Positions 8,331-16,729 of a stretch of DNA of 45,817 nt are shown piece after piece. Under the pieces are notes generated by a model. The model saw only the letters and a list, made by a program, of their open reading frames with translations. It was not told the origin of the DNA and searched no databases. The position numbers were made by a program, and so were the translations under genes. Every line of letters starts with the position of its first letter. Within the stretch, counting starts at the first letter, position 1. Origin of the DNA: an uncultured Clostridia bacterium (GTDB lineage: Bacteria > Bacillota > Clostridia > Oscillospirales > Oscillospiraceae); assembly GCA_946620645.1 (NCBI GenBank), contig CAMONN010000002.1, positions 1 to 45,817 of the forward strand, in the 5' to 3' direction.

Positions 8331-8361
8331 CGGAGTGCCGCCCGTAATGAGAGGCACTCCG
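8331..8361 (-). terminator. Stem-loop between TAXI binding protein and permease genes (partial attenuator)
   Basis: A 9-bp perfect stem CGGAGTGCC/GGCACTCCG with a 13-nt loop lies in the 89-nt gap. On the minus strand it is followed only by CATTTT, so read-through is expected. Such hairpins commonly lower permease expression relative to the binding protein or stabilise the upstream message. Confidence 0.5.
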
Positions 8362-8389
8362 TAGGGTCGTCAAATCAGTTGAGAACAGG

Positions 8390-9403
8390 TCAGGCGGCAG
8401 TGTCAACCGTAATGCCGTTCTCTGCATAGAACTTGGCAGCGCCGGCGGCAAAGGGAACCGCAATTCCGTCGGTGGCGAAGTCAAGAGAAAGCTCGGCTCC
8501 CTTGGCGTGAAGCTCGGAAATAGCCGCGGCATTGTTGTAAATATTGGAAACAATGTTATAGGCGGTGTCGTCATCCAGATCAGCGCGGCAAACCAGCGTA
8601 GCCTTTACAGTGACCGTTTCGGTGTCTTCATCAAAGCCGTTGTAGGTGCCGGCGGGGATGGTGTAGGAGGCGTACCAGGGGCAATCGGCAAGCAGCTTTT
8701 CCATGTGCTCATCATCGATGGAAACCAGATAGACCTGCTTCGAGGTTGCAAGGTCGACAATGGCGGTGGTCGGAGCGCCTGCGGTGAGGATTGCGGCATC
8801 GATCTTGCCGTCCTTAATGCTGTCTGCGGAATCGGCGAAGGACTGATACTTCGCATCGACATCGTCAATGGTCATGCCGTACGCGGCGAGAATATCCACC
8901 GTGTTGAAGTAGGTACCGGAACCGACGTCGCCCACGCAGATGGAGCGGCCCTTCAGGTCAGCGACGGACTTGATGTCGGGGTTGCAGGTAAAGATCTGCA
9001 CCGTCTCGGCATAGAGGCCGCCCAGAACGCGGAAATCACTCATGGCGCCGCCGTCGGCAAAGGAATTGGTGCCGTTGTAGGCATATGTCATAACATCGGA
9101 CTGTACCGTAGCCAGGTCATAGGTCTTATCTACCACAATACCGGTGATGTTGGCAGCACTGCCGCCGGTGGAGACGACATTGATGTTCGTGCCGGCATTC
9201 TGATTCAGATACCCTGCCACTACGCCGCCAAAGGCGTAATAGGTGCCGGATTCACCGCCGGTGCCCATGGTCAGTGCAGAGGCGGCCGCGGGAGCGGCAT
9301 CGGCTGCCGGGGCTGCGGTTGCCGCAGGTGCTGAAGAGCCGCCGCAGGCGCAGAGGGCAAAGACCATCATGGCTGCCAGCAGAAGAGCGATCATTTTCTT
9401 CAT
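8390..9403 (-). CDS. TAXI-family TRAP transporter solute-binding lipoprotein
   Basis: A 337-aa exported protein. The signal is MKKMIALLLAAMMVFALCAC with the lipidated cysteine in the last position, followed by a low-complexity Ala/Pro linker (about residues 21-45) that tethers the domain to the membrane. The mature domain opens with LTMGTGGESGTYYAFGGVVAGYLN, the hallmark of TAXI (TRAP-associated extracytoplasmic immunogenic) proteins, and later has DLATVQSDVMTYAYNG and GDVGSGTYFNTVDIL. It captures the substrate for the permease encoded downstream. The ORF-track start is 93 codons too early; AGGAGG lies 8 nt before the ATG at 9403. Expression comes from the promoter at 9449-9477. Confidence 0.95.
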   Translation of the reverse strand: MKKMIALLLAAMMVFALCACGGSSAPAATAAPAADAAPAAASALTMGTGGESGTYYAFGGVVAGYLNQNAGTNINVVSTGGSAANITGIVVDKTYDLATVQSDVMTYAYNGTNSFADGGAMSDFRVLGGLYAETVQIFTCNPDIKSVADLKGRSICVGDVGSGTYFNTVDILAAYGMTIDDVDAKYQSFADSADSIKDGKIDAAILTAGAPTTAIVDLATSKQVYLVSIDDEHMEKLLADCPWYASYTIPAGTYNGFDEDTETVTVKATLVCRADLDDDTAYNIVSNIYNNAAAISELHAKGAELSLDFATDGIAVPFAAGAAKFYAENGITVDTAA

Positions 9404-9442
9404 TTTGTTTTCCTCCTGTACTTGCTTGAATTGGGAATGTAC

Positions 9443-9477
9443 TGTATCATAATACAACAAATTGAAAAAGAATGCAA
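9443..9477 (-). promoter_or_regulatory. TAXI operon promoter with an inverted repeat over the -10
   Basis: On the minus strand TTGCAT, 17-nt spacer, TATTAT. The -10 lies inside the inverted repeat TGTAT-N4-ATACA (9443-9456), a plausible repressor site. On the plus strand TTGAAT...CATAAT with a 16-nt spacer could serve the divergent HAD gene, so both -10 elements would fall in the same palindrome. Confidence 0.6.
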
Positions 9478-9533
9478 TAGTAAATGTGTTGAAATATGAA
9501 AATATACCTGTATACACAGGAGAAACCGACGAT

Positions 9534-10367
9534 ATGAATGTGAAACTGATCGCTTTTGACCTGGACGGTACCCTGCTGGATGACCGGAAGAGGCTGCCGG
9601 AAGGCAATCTTGAAGCACTGCGGGCGGCGAGAGCTGCCGGTGTGGAGCTGGTTCCCGCCACCGGACGGATACTGCGCGCCATGCCGGAACATCTGATGGA
9701 GCTGGGCCTCTTCCGCTACTTCATCTTTGCAAACGGCGCCTCGGTCTATGATCTGAAGGAGAATAGAAATATAGCCGAAGCCGGTCTGCCTCCGGAGCTG
9801 GCACTGCGGATCTGTGAATATATGGACACCCTGCCGGTTGTGTACGACTGCTACCGGGGCGAATGGGGATATATGACTGCCTGGATGTACGACGCCTCAC
9901 CGGAGTATTTTGCGGAGGAGCCGGAAATCCTGAAGCTGGTGAAGAACCTTCGCAGACCGGTACCGGACCTGAAAGAAAATATCCGCCAGGTGAATCTCCC
10001 GCTGGAGAAGCTCCAGATGTACTTCCGGCCGGAGCAGAAGGAGGAACGTGCCAGACAGCTGGAAGAACTCCCGAGACGCTTCCCGGAAATCCTGGCCACC
10101 AGTTCTCTGAAGAACAACATTGAAATCAACAGCGCCGATGCCGGGAAGGGGCGGGCGCTTCTGGCACTCTGCGCCGTCCTCGGCATCGATCCGGCAGAGA
10201 CGATGGCCTTCGGAGACGGGCTGAACGACATCGACATGCTTCAGGCGGCCGGGCGGGGAATCGCCATGAAAAATGCGGATCCGAGGGTCAAAGAAAAGGC
10301 GGACGCCGTTACGGAGAACAGTAATAATGATGGCGGTGTGGGGAAGGAGATTTTCCGCTCTCTCTGA
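9534..10367 (+). CDS. Cof-type HAD-IIB family phosphatase
   Basis: A 277-aa cytoplasmic hydrolase. HAD motif I with the nucleophilic aspartate is AFDLDGTLLDDRK at the N-terminus. The C2B cap occupies the middle. The phosphate-binding lysine is in NSADAGKGRALLAL and motif IV is MAFGDGLNDIDML near residue 230. HAD-IIB enzymes dephosphorylate sugar phosphates, flavin or PLP with loose specificity, so no precise substrate can be given. The start at 9534 is chosen because it begins directly at the conserved MNVKLIAFDLDGT and has AGGAGA upstream; the ORF-track extension is not conserved-looking. It diverges from the TAXI operon and may share its control region. Confidence 0.9.
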   Translation: MNVKLIAFDLDGTLLDDRKRLPEGNLEALRAARAAGVELVPATGRILRAMPEHLMELGLFRYFIFANGASVYDLKENRNIAEAGLPPELALRICEYMDTLPVVYDCYRGEWGYMTAWMYDASPEYFAEEPEILKLVKNLRRPVPDLKENIRQVNLPLEKLQMYFRPEQKEERARQLEELPRRFPEILATSSLKNNIEINSADAGKGRALLALCAVLGIDPAETMAFGDGLNDIDMLQAAGRGIAMKNADPRVKEKADAVTENSNNDGGVGKEIFRSL

Positions 10368-10425
10368 CTTCCATGCGGCATTGTTTCCTTCGGGGCGACC
10401 GGAGAAACGGGCGGTCAAATAACAG

Positions 10426-10454
10426 TTGACGCTTTGAATCCGCCATGTTAAACT
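10426..10454 (+). promoter_or_regulatory. Sigma-A promoter for the amidohydrolase gene
   Basis: TTGACG, 17-nt spacer, TAAACT; the leader to the ATG at 10524 is about 63 nt. Confidence 0.6.
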
Positions 10455-10523
10455 GAACACAATAATTACTTCAAAAATTTGTTGTTTAAAGACGGAAACA
10501 AAGGAAAGGAAGGCTTGCGCGGT

Positions 10524-12101
10524 ATGAAGACCCTGTTTCGAAACGGAAGTATTTATGACGGAACCGGCTCTGCGCCGGTTGCGGGAGATGTGCTGATTGA
10601 AGATGACCGCATCCTGAAAGTCGGCGGGAGTATTCCAGATGAGGCGGACCGGGTCATTGAGCTTGGGGGGCTGGCCATCTGTCCGGGGCTCATTGATGCC
10701 CATTCCCATAACGATTTCTTTTATGACCGGGAGGATTCGGAAAAATTTTACAGGCCCTTCGTCGAGCAGGGCATCACCACCCAGATCACCGGCAACTGCA
10801 GCTTTTCTCCCTTTGGTATGGAGCCGGATACGCCCCATCGGGAAAAGATCGGCGGGGGACTCTTTGACGCGCAGCACCCCGGAAGCTTTGCGGACTTCAA
10901 GGCCCGGGCGGAAGGGAATCTGTTTGTGAATCTGGTGCCCCTCATCGGGCAGGGCTCTGTCCGGGCGGGAATGACAGGCTATGATCCCGCACCCTATACG
11001 CCGGAACAGATTGAGCGGGAGCTCACCTATGTGCGGGAGGCCATGGAAGGCGGCGCTTTCGGCGGTTCCTTCGGCTTCATGTACGAGCCGGACCGCTATG
11101 CGAAGGAGGATGAAATTATCGCCTTCGCCCGGGAGATTGCGAAGTACGACGGTATTGTCACTGTCCATCCGAGAGCCTGCTCCATCGTCAGTGCGGATTA
11201 CCCGCTGCTGACGAAAAAGTCCCATCTGGAGATGGGGCTGGACGAGGCGGTGGAGATCATGCACAAATCCGGCTGCCGGCTGGTATACAGCCACCTGATC
11301 TTTACCGGGGCCCGGAGCTGGAAGCTGAAGGACAAAATGCTGAAGGTCTTCCACCGGGAGCGGGAAAAGGGAAACCCCATTGCGTTCGATAACTACGCTT
11401 TCCATTACGGGGCCTCCGTCATTACGGTGGTGTTCCCGGAATGGTATGCCCAGCTTTCAAAGGAGGAAGCGAAGAAGCCTCTGAACCGGCGTAAGCTGGA
11501 GCTCACCATCCTGATGTACCGGAAAGTGCTGGGCATTGACTGGGATGACATGGTAGTGGCATATATTTCAGATGAACATCCGGAATACGAGGGAAAGACG
11601 ATTCCGGAATGTGCGGCGGAAGAGGGCCTTTCCAACCTTGACATGTATCTGAAGCTGGTGGACCTGTCCAATCGGGCGGGGAGCATTTACCTGGGCAAGT
11701 ACTATAATGATGAGATTGTTCGCAGCCTGATGGAAGATGACCTTTCCGTCTTTATGACCGACGCCTGGGTGGAGGATAAAGGACTGCAGAACATCGCGGC
11801 CTTCCAGACCTTCCCGCAGTTCTTCCTGCTGGCGAAACGTTACGGAATTCCGGCGGAGAGAATTGTCCGCAAGATGACAGGTGCAACTGCTGACCGCTAC
11901 AGGATTCCGGACCGCGGCTATCTGAAGCCGGGCTTCAAGGCCGACATTACAGTGCTGGATCTGAAGAACCTGAAGGTCAATGAAAAGAAGCCGGACTTCA
12001 AGCCCGGCGGAATTGTGCATGTCTTTGTAAACGGCAAGCCTGTTCTGGAAAGCGGAAGCTTCACCGGCGCCCGCGCCGGCGAGGTGGTGCTGAAGCACTG
12101 A
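10524..12101 (+). CDS. N-acyl-D-amino-acid deacylase-like amidohydrolase
   Basis: A 525-aa metal-dependent amidohydrolase (TIM-barrel with small beta-sandwich). The first metal motif is GLIDAHSHNDFFY near residue 64. It also has the D-aminoacylase-type GNCSFSPFGM (about 93) with the metal-bridging cysteine, histidines in VTVHPRAC and VYSHLIF, and the catalytic aspartate in FMTDAWVEDKG. The C-terminus returns to the sandwich (GFKADITVLDL). The family removes acyl groups from N-acyl-D-amino acids or related dipeptides; dihydroorotase-like or other cyclic amide activity cannot be excluded. The start is set by AGGAAGG 10 nt upstream of 10524. Monocistronic, closed by the terminator at 12118. Confidence 0.82.
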   Translation: MKTLFRNGSIYDGTGSAPVAGDVLIEDDRILKVGGSIPDEADRVIELGGLAICPGLIDAHSHNDFFYDREDSEKFYRPFVEQGITTQITGNCSFSPFGMEPDTPHREKIGGGLFDAQHPGSFADFKARAEGNLFVNLVPLIGQGSVRAGMTGYDPAPYTPEQIERELTYVREAMEGGAFGGSFGFMYEPDRYAKEDEIIAFAREIAKYDGIVTVHPRACSIVSADYPLLTKKSHLEMGLDEAVEIMHKSGCRLVYSHLIFTGARSWKLKDKMLKVFHREREKGNPIAFDNYAFHYGASVITVVFPEWYAQLSKEEAKKPLNRRKLELTILMYRKVLGIDWDDMVVAYISDEHPEYEGKTIPECAAEEGLSNLDMYLKLVDLSNRAGSIYLGKYYNDEIVRSLMEDDLSVFMTDAWVEDKGLQNIAAFQTFPQFFLLAKRYGIPAERIVRKMTGATADRYRIPDRGYLKPGFKADITVLDLKNLKVNEKKPDFKPGGIVHVFVNGKPVLESGSFTGARAGEVVLKH

Positions 12102-12117
12102 ATACCCATCAGACATC

Positions 12118-12152
12118 AAAATGGCCGCACGGTCCTGCCGTGCGGCCATTTA
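12118..12152. terminator. Bidirectional intrinsic terminator (amidohydrolase / fhs)
   Basis: Stem AAATGGCCGCACGG/CCGTGCGGCCATTT with a 5-nt loop, A-rich on one side and T-rich on the other, placed between two convergent genes. Confidence 0.85.
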
Positions 12153-12165
12153 TTCTGTGGAAGAC

Positions 12166-13836
12166 TCAGAACAGCCCGGTAATGCGACCGTTTTCGTCTA
12201 CATCGATCTTTTCAGCAGCCGGCACTTTCGGCAGTCCCGGCATGGTCATAATATCGCCGGTCAGGGCGACAATGAAGCCTGCCCCGGCAGAAACCTTCAG
12301 GTTCCGCACAGTGACCGTGAATCCCTTCGGCGCGCCAAGGAGAGCTGCGTCATCAGAGAAGGAATACTGAGTCTTTGCCATGCAGACGGGGAGAGACGCA
12401 AAGCCCAGCTCTGTGAGCTGCTGCGCCTGCTTCTTCGCATTCGGCGTGAGGGCAACTCCGTCAGCGTGATAAATGCGTTTGCAGATGGCCTCCAGTTTTT
12501 CTTCAATCGATGTGTCAAGATCGTAGGAGAACCGGAAGGAGTTCGGCTCGTCACACAGGCGCACAACCTCTTCCGCCAGAGCTTTTCCGCCTTCGCCGCC
12601 TTTCGCCCAGACTTCGCTGAGGGCAACGTTCACGCCCAGCTCGCCGCACTTGGCCGCTACCAGGTCAAGCTCTGCCTTTGTATCCGTGGGAAAAGCGTTG
12701 ATGGCGACCACGCAGGGCAGGCCGAAGACGTCCCGAATGTTGGCAACGTGCTGGAGCAGATTGGGCAGCCCTTTCTCCAGGGCCTCCAGGTTCTCAGTGT
12801 TCAGCTCAGTCTTCGGAACGCCGCCGTGGTACTTGAGCGCCCGGACTGTCGCCACAATGACGACGGCATCAGGGTGCAGGGCCGACATACGGCACTTGAT
12901 ATCCAGAAACTTCTCGGCACCGAGGTCCGCGGCAAAACCGGCTTCTGTGACCACGTAGTCTGCCAGCTTCAGGGCCGTATGTGTGGCGGAAACCGAGTTG
13001 CAGCCGTGGGCAATGTTGGCAAAGGGACCGCCGTGGATGAAGGCGGGCGTGCCCTCCAGGGTCTGTACCAGGTTGGGCTTGATAGCCTCCTTCAGCAGCG
13101 CGGTCATGGCGCCCTCCGCCTTCAGATCATGGGCTGTGACAGGCCTTCCGTCATAGGTATAGCCCACAATGATGCGGGCGAGCCGCGCCTTCAGGTCCAT
13201 CAGATCGGAAGCCAGACAGAGAACGGCCATAATCTCGGAAGCGACGGTAATGTCGAACCCGTCTTCCCGGGGAACGCCCTGAGCCTTGCCGCCGAGGCCG
13301 TCCACAATGTGGCGCAGCTGCCGGTCATTCATATCCACTGCGCGTTTCCAGGTGATCTGTTTGGGATCGATGCCCAGGGCATTCCCCTGCTGAATGTGAT
13401 TGTCCAGCATGGCGGCAAGGAGATTGTTTGCCGCGCCGATGGCGTGGAAATCGCCGGTAAAGTGGAGGTTAATATCTTCCATCGGCACTACCTGGGCGTA
13501 GCCGCCGCCGGCGGCGCCGCCCTTGATGCCGAACACAGGACCCAGAGAGGGTTCCCGCAGGGCGACAACGGCGTTTTTGCCGATCTTCCGGAGGCCGTCG
13601 GCCAGGCCGACCGAGGTGGTGGTTTTTCCCTCTCCGGCCGGGGTCGGGGTGATGGCCGTGACAAGAATCAGCTTGGCCTTCTCGGGCCGCTCCCTCAGGG
13701 GGCGGGGATCAATTTTGGCCTTGTAGCGGCCGTAGTTTTCGACGGCGTCCTCCGGAATTCCCAGGGATGCCGCAACAGCGCTGATGGGCAGGAGCTCAGC
13801 CTCCTGGGCAATCTCAATGTCTGTTTTGTAAGCCAT
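12166..13836 (-). CDS. fhs: Formate--tetrahydrofolate ligase
   Basis: A 556-aa cytoplasmic enzyme that makes 10-formyl-THF from formate, THF and ATP, feeding purine synthesis and the methyl branch of acetogenic or glycine-fermenting metabolism. The ATP-binding loop is [16 protein letters not shown] near residue 65. Other family blocks are [41 protein letters not shown] and [20 protein letters not shown]. Length is exactly typical. AGGAGG lies 8 nt before the start. It is the last gene of the folC::fcl - DUF5714 - fhs series; an 80-nt gap precedes it and could hold a secondary promoter, but I see no convincing one. Confidence 0.98.
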   Translation of the reverse strand: MAYKTDIEIAQEAELLPISAVAASLGIPEDAVENYGRYKAKIDPRPLRERPEKAKLILVTAITPTPAGEGKTTTSVGLADGLRKIGKNAVVALREPSLGPVFGIKGGAAGGGYAQVVPMEDINLHFTGDFHAIGAANNLLAAMLDNHIQQGNALGIDPKQITWKRAVDMNDRQLRHIVDGLGGKAQGVPREDGFDITVASEIMAVLCLASDLMDLKARLARIIVGYTYDGRPVTAHDLKAEGAMTALLKEAIKPNLVQTLEGTPAFIHGGPFANIAHGCNSVSATHTALKLADYVVTEAGFAADLGAEKFLDIKCRMSALHPDAVVIVATVRALKYHGGVPKTELNTENLEALEKGLPNLLQHVANIRDVFGLPCVVAINAFPTDTKAELDLVAAKCGELGVNVALSEVWAKGGEGGKALAEEVVRLCDEPNSFRFSYDLDTSIEEKLEAICKRIYHADGVALTPNAKKQAQQLTELGFASLPVCMAKTQYSFSDDAALLGAPKGFTVTVRNLKVSAGAGFIVALTGDIMTMPGLPKVPAAEKIDVDENGRITGLF

Positions 13837-13916
13837 GACGAAAGCCTCCTGATCGGTATTTTTATATGCAGATTAACAGAAGAAGAGCGAAAAGTAAATG
13901 ACTTTCTGCGGAAGGA

Positions 13917-14612
13917 TCACAAAGCCGCGGCTGCGGAGAAAGGACAGCGGCGGCCGATGCACTGGTTGTTCTGGGATGAATACCGGCACAGGACATTCTG
14001 CTTTTCCATCTCAACACCGAAATGCGCTTTAACGAAGTCGACGGCGGAGAGAATGGACAGGAAAGAATCCCTTTTACAGCAGCGGGGTCCCCCCACTTCA
14101 CCGATCTTTCCCAGGGCTTTTGCCGTCATCTGATGGGCCAGGGCGAAGGGTTCGTTGGCCAGGGGGGTGGACTTTGAAATGATTGAGATAAACATTCCGG
14201 TGCTGATGCCTGCTCCGCAGGCGCCCCAGAATCCGCAGGCGCCGCCCGGAACACTTTTTCCCCGGCTGATCATTTCGGCCAGAGCTTCAGGCAGGTCAAT
14301 CTCGCCTCCGGCGTTATGATAGGCGGTCAGCAGCGCCGCGCCGACCATGACATGGTGTTCGGGGCCGTGCATGTGGCAGAAGGGCATGTCCATCATTTTC
14401 TCGATGATGGCAATGGGATCTTTTGATGTTTCTGAAAGGCACACCCCGACGATGGAGGCCAGACCCTGTGTATGGCAGTCGTCACAGACATAATGACCAT
14501 TGACACACCGGGTTTTGCTCATTACCTTTTTGTGGCAGATCTCGCATTCCATCAGGATGTCGGACTCCAGATACTCCAGAGGCGCCTTGCAGATCAGACA
14601 TTCTTCCTTCAC
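13917..14612 (-). CDS. DUF5714 domain protein with zinc-ribbon-like N-terminus
   Basis: A 231-aa protein I recognise only as the DUF5714 type; its function is not established. The first 50 residues hold cysteine pairs CLIC, CEIC and CDDC plus CVNGHYVC, looking like a zinc ribbon. Further on are FCHMHGPEHHVMVGAALL, a His-rich patch that could bind metal, and GGACGFWGACGAGISTGMF, a glycine/cysteine-rich core near residue 125. A final CCKRD...C segment adds more cysteines. I place the start at GTG 14612, as AAGGA precedes it and the upstream gene ends 7 nt before. Lying between a folate enzyme fusion and fhs, it may act in one-carbon metabolism, which is an inference. Confidence 0.7.
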   Translation of the reverse strand: MKEECLICKAPLEYLESDILMECEICHKKVMSKTRCVNGHYVCDDCHTQGLASIVGVCLSETSKDPIAIIEKMMDMPFCHMHGPEHHVMVGAALLTAYHNAGGEIDLPEALAEMISRGKSVPGGACGFWGACGAGISTGMFISIISKSTPLANEPFALAHQMTAKALGKIGEVGGPRCCKRDSFLSILSAVDFVKAHFGVEMEKQNVLCRYSSQNNQCIGRRCPFSAAAAL

Positions 14613-14619
14613 AGGCCTG

Positions 14620-16455
14620 TCATCCTTTCTTCGCACAGTTCGTTTCTGCCGGGAACAATACAAGCCCGGCCTCGGTTACGGCGGCATCCATGGGGATATC
14701 CCGCCCTTCGGTAAAAACACGCTCCAGGCGCTGGGCCTCGAAGGCGACCAGAACCTTTGCTGCATTGAGGCACTGGGGGAGAAAGCGGTCATAGTAGCCC
14801 CGTCCCATGCCAAGACGCCGGCCCTCCCCGTCAAAGGCCGAGCAGGGACAGAGAACGAGATCAATATCTTTCGCTTCAACGGCAGAGGACTGATCGGGGG
14901 CCGGAGACAGAATTCCGCAGAAGTCCGCCTTCCAGGCGCCGCCGGACTTCACAGCCAGCATACGGGTCCGGTCAGTGCAGACCGGGTAAAGAACCGTTTT
15001 GCCGTCCCGCTCCGCCTGGTCCGCCACGGCGCTCAGGTCAACTTCGCTCCCGAAGGCCCGGAACAGGAAGATGGTGCCGGCGTTTCGGTACAGTCCGGAG
15101 GAGAGGACAGCCCGGCATACGGCGGCGGAATCCGCCGCCCGCTTCTCCGGCGGCAGGCTGTCACGGCGCTGGAGAGCCATCTGCCGCTGCAGCCGTTTTT
15201 TCTCCTGGGGGAAGAGGGTGCGTACATGTCCCGCAAGATACAGGGAGCCGAAGGCGAGGACGGACTCCAGGGTTTCGAGGGACTGACGAACCCCGTCACG
15301 GATCCTGTCACAGACGGAGGCTTCCAGGCCGAGGCTGCGCACTTCCTCCGCCAGCTCCGCCGCGGGCAGGGCCCTGGGGCTGTCCGGGGTCACGCAGATC
15401 ACCTGAGAAGCAAAAGGCGCGACCGACCTCAGCATCTGCCGGTAATCCTTATCCCGCAGTACGCCCAGAAGAACACAGAGCTTCTGACCGGGGAGATATT
15501 CCCGGAGATTTGCTGCGAGGGCGTCGGCGCACTGTGGATTGTGTCCGCCGTCGAGAATGAAGAGGGGATTGCGGTCCAGGACCTCGAACCGGGCTGGCCA
15601 GGTTACCCTTCGAAGGCCCTCCGCAACTGCGCTCTCCGGGATGTCCCAGCCCTTTTCCCGCAGAGCTGAAAGGGTCTCCAGCGCCGTGCCGGCGTTGCGC
15701 AGCTGGTGCTGCCCCAACAGCGGGAGCCGGTAATCCCGGCCCTTCCAGGAAAAGAGCTGTCCTTCCAGGCTGTGGGAGTGTTCCTGCAGGTCTTCGGCGC
15801 GGGAAACACGGAAAGAGGCCCCCTGCTCCAGGCAGACCGCCCGCAGGGTGTCCATTACGTCCGGGACGGAATCGTAGCAGACGGCTGTGCAGCCGGGCTT
15901 CACGATACCGCCCTTGGTCCGTGCAATTTCCGCAAGGGTGTTTCCCAGATATTCAGTGTGCTCCAGCCCGATGTTGGTGATGACGGCGGCCTCGGGACAG
16001 TCGATGACGTTGGTGGAATCCAGTGCTCCGCCCATACCGACTTCCAGTACCACAATATCGCAGCGCTGCTCCATAAAGTACTGCATGGCGATGGCGGTAA
16101 CCAGCTCAAACTGACTGGGATGATCCTCCATGCCATCGGCGAAAGCACGCACCTGTTCTGTAATACGGGCAAGATCACTGCCGTCGATATTCTGTCCGTT
16201 CACTTGCATGCGTTCACAAAAGTCCTGAAGGTACGGCGAGGTGTAGAGCCCCACGCGGTACCCCGCCGCCCGGAGAACGGAATCCAGCATGGCGCAGGTG
16301 GAGCCTTTGCCGTTGCTTCCGGCCACGTGGATGAACTTCAGCCTCTTCTGGGGATCTCCCAGGGCCTGCAGCAGTCTGCGCGTACGGTCAAGGCCCAGCC
16401 GGGTGGTGCTCCAGGTGTAATTTTCAATATATGCGATGGCTTCCTGAGCGGTCAT
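14620..16455 (-). CDS. folC: Fusion of folylpolyglutamate/dihydrofolate synthase (FolC) and 5-formyl-THF cyclo-ligase
   Basis: A 611-aa two-enzyme protein. Residues 1 to about 410 are FolC: ATP loop HVAGSNGKGSTCAMLDS, then LYTSPYLQDFCERMQVNG, VLEVGMGGALDSTNV and the C-terminal FILDGGHNPQCADAL; it adds glutamate to folates. Residues from about 420 are a complete 5-formyltetrahydrofolate cyclo-ligase, with KKRLQRQMALQRRDSLPPEKR at its start and the ATP/Mg signature GEGRRLGMGRGYYDRFLP; it converts 5-formyl-THF to 5,10-methenyl-THF. A short basic linker joins them without a stop or frameshift. The first ATG (16461) abuts GAGGAG, so the second ATG (16455) with 6-nt spacing is the start. It heads the operon. 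Confidence 0.92.
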   Translation of the reverse strand: MTAQEAIAYIENYTWSTTRLGLDRTRRLLQALGDPQKRLKFIHVAGSNGKGSTCAMLDSVLRAAGYRVGLYTSPYLQDFCERMQVNGQNIDGSDLARITEQVRAFADGMEDHPSQFELVTAIAMQYFMEQRCDIVVLEVGMGGALDSTNVIDCPEAAVITNIGLEHTEYLGNTLAEIARTKGGIVKPGCTAVCYDSVPDVMDTLRAVCLEQGASFRVSRAEDLQEHSHSLEGQLFSWKGRDYRLPLLGQHQLRNAGTALETLSALREKGWDIPESAVAEGLRRVTWPARFEVLDRNPLFILDGGHNPQCADALAANLREYLPGQKLCVLLGVLRDKDYRQMLRSVAPFASQVICVTPDSPRALPAAELAEEVRSLGLEASVCDRIRDGVRQSLETLESVLAFGSLYLAGHVRTLFPQEKKRLQRQMALQRRDSLPPEKRAADSAAVCRAVLSSGLYRNAGTIFLFRAFGSEVDLSAVADQAERDGKTVLYPVCTDRTRMLAVKSGGAWKADFCGILSPAPDQSSAVEAKDIDLVLCPCSAFDGEGRRLGMGRGYYDRFLPQCLNAAKVLVAFEAQRLERVFTEGRDIPMDAAVTEAGLVLFPAETNCAKKG

Positions 16456-16523
16456 GGGCATCTCCTCAACGGGTGATATTCTTACAGGGAACGGATCAAA
16501 TCAGACTGCGGAATTTTTTCGAA

Positions 16524-16552
16524 ATTATAACAAACTCCCGGTATAAATTCAA
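16524..16552 (-). promoter_or_regulatory. Sigma-A promoter of the folate operon
   Basis: TTGAAT, 17-nt spacer, TATAAT on the minus strand; about 65 nt before the folC start. A strong match. Confidence 0.75.
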
Positions 16553-16632
16553 TAAGAAAGCACAGCAATAATCCCTGCGGGCGGCGGTATAGGGGCGCCC
16601 GCTTAAGAATTCTGAATTTCCGGCGCGTTTCA

Positions 16633-16661
16633 TTGCTTTTCCGATCTGTATAGCGTAAGAT
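16633..16661 (+). promoter_or_regulatory. Probable promoter for the SIMPL-domain gene
   Basis: TTGCTT, 17-nt spacer, TAAGAT. TAGCG...CGCTA around the -10 is a weak inverted repeat. The leader to the ATG at 16730 is about 60 nt. Confidence 0.45.
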
Positions 16662-16729
16662 ACCGCTACCGGATAATGCCCAAGTGTTTCCGGCGGTCCG
16701 CAAAAACGAAACTTTAAGGAGGACAAATC

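Noticed and set aside
12121-14133. 670-aa plus-strand ORF
   Set aside because: It is antisense to fhs and DUF5714, which have unambiguous motifs. Its translation is of mixed, motif-free composition, as expected for a GC-rich shadow.
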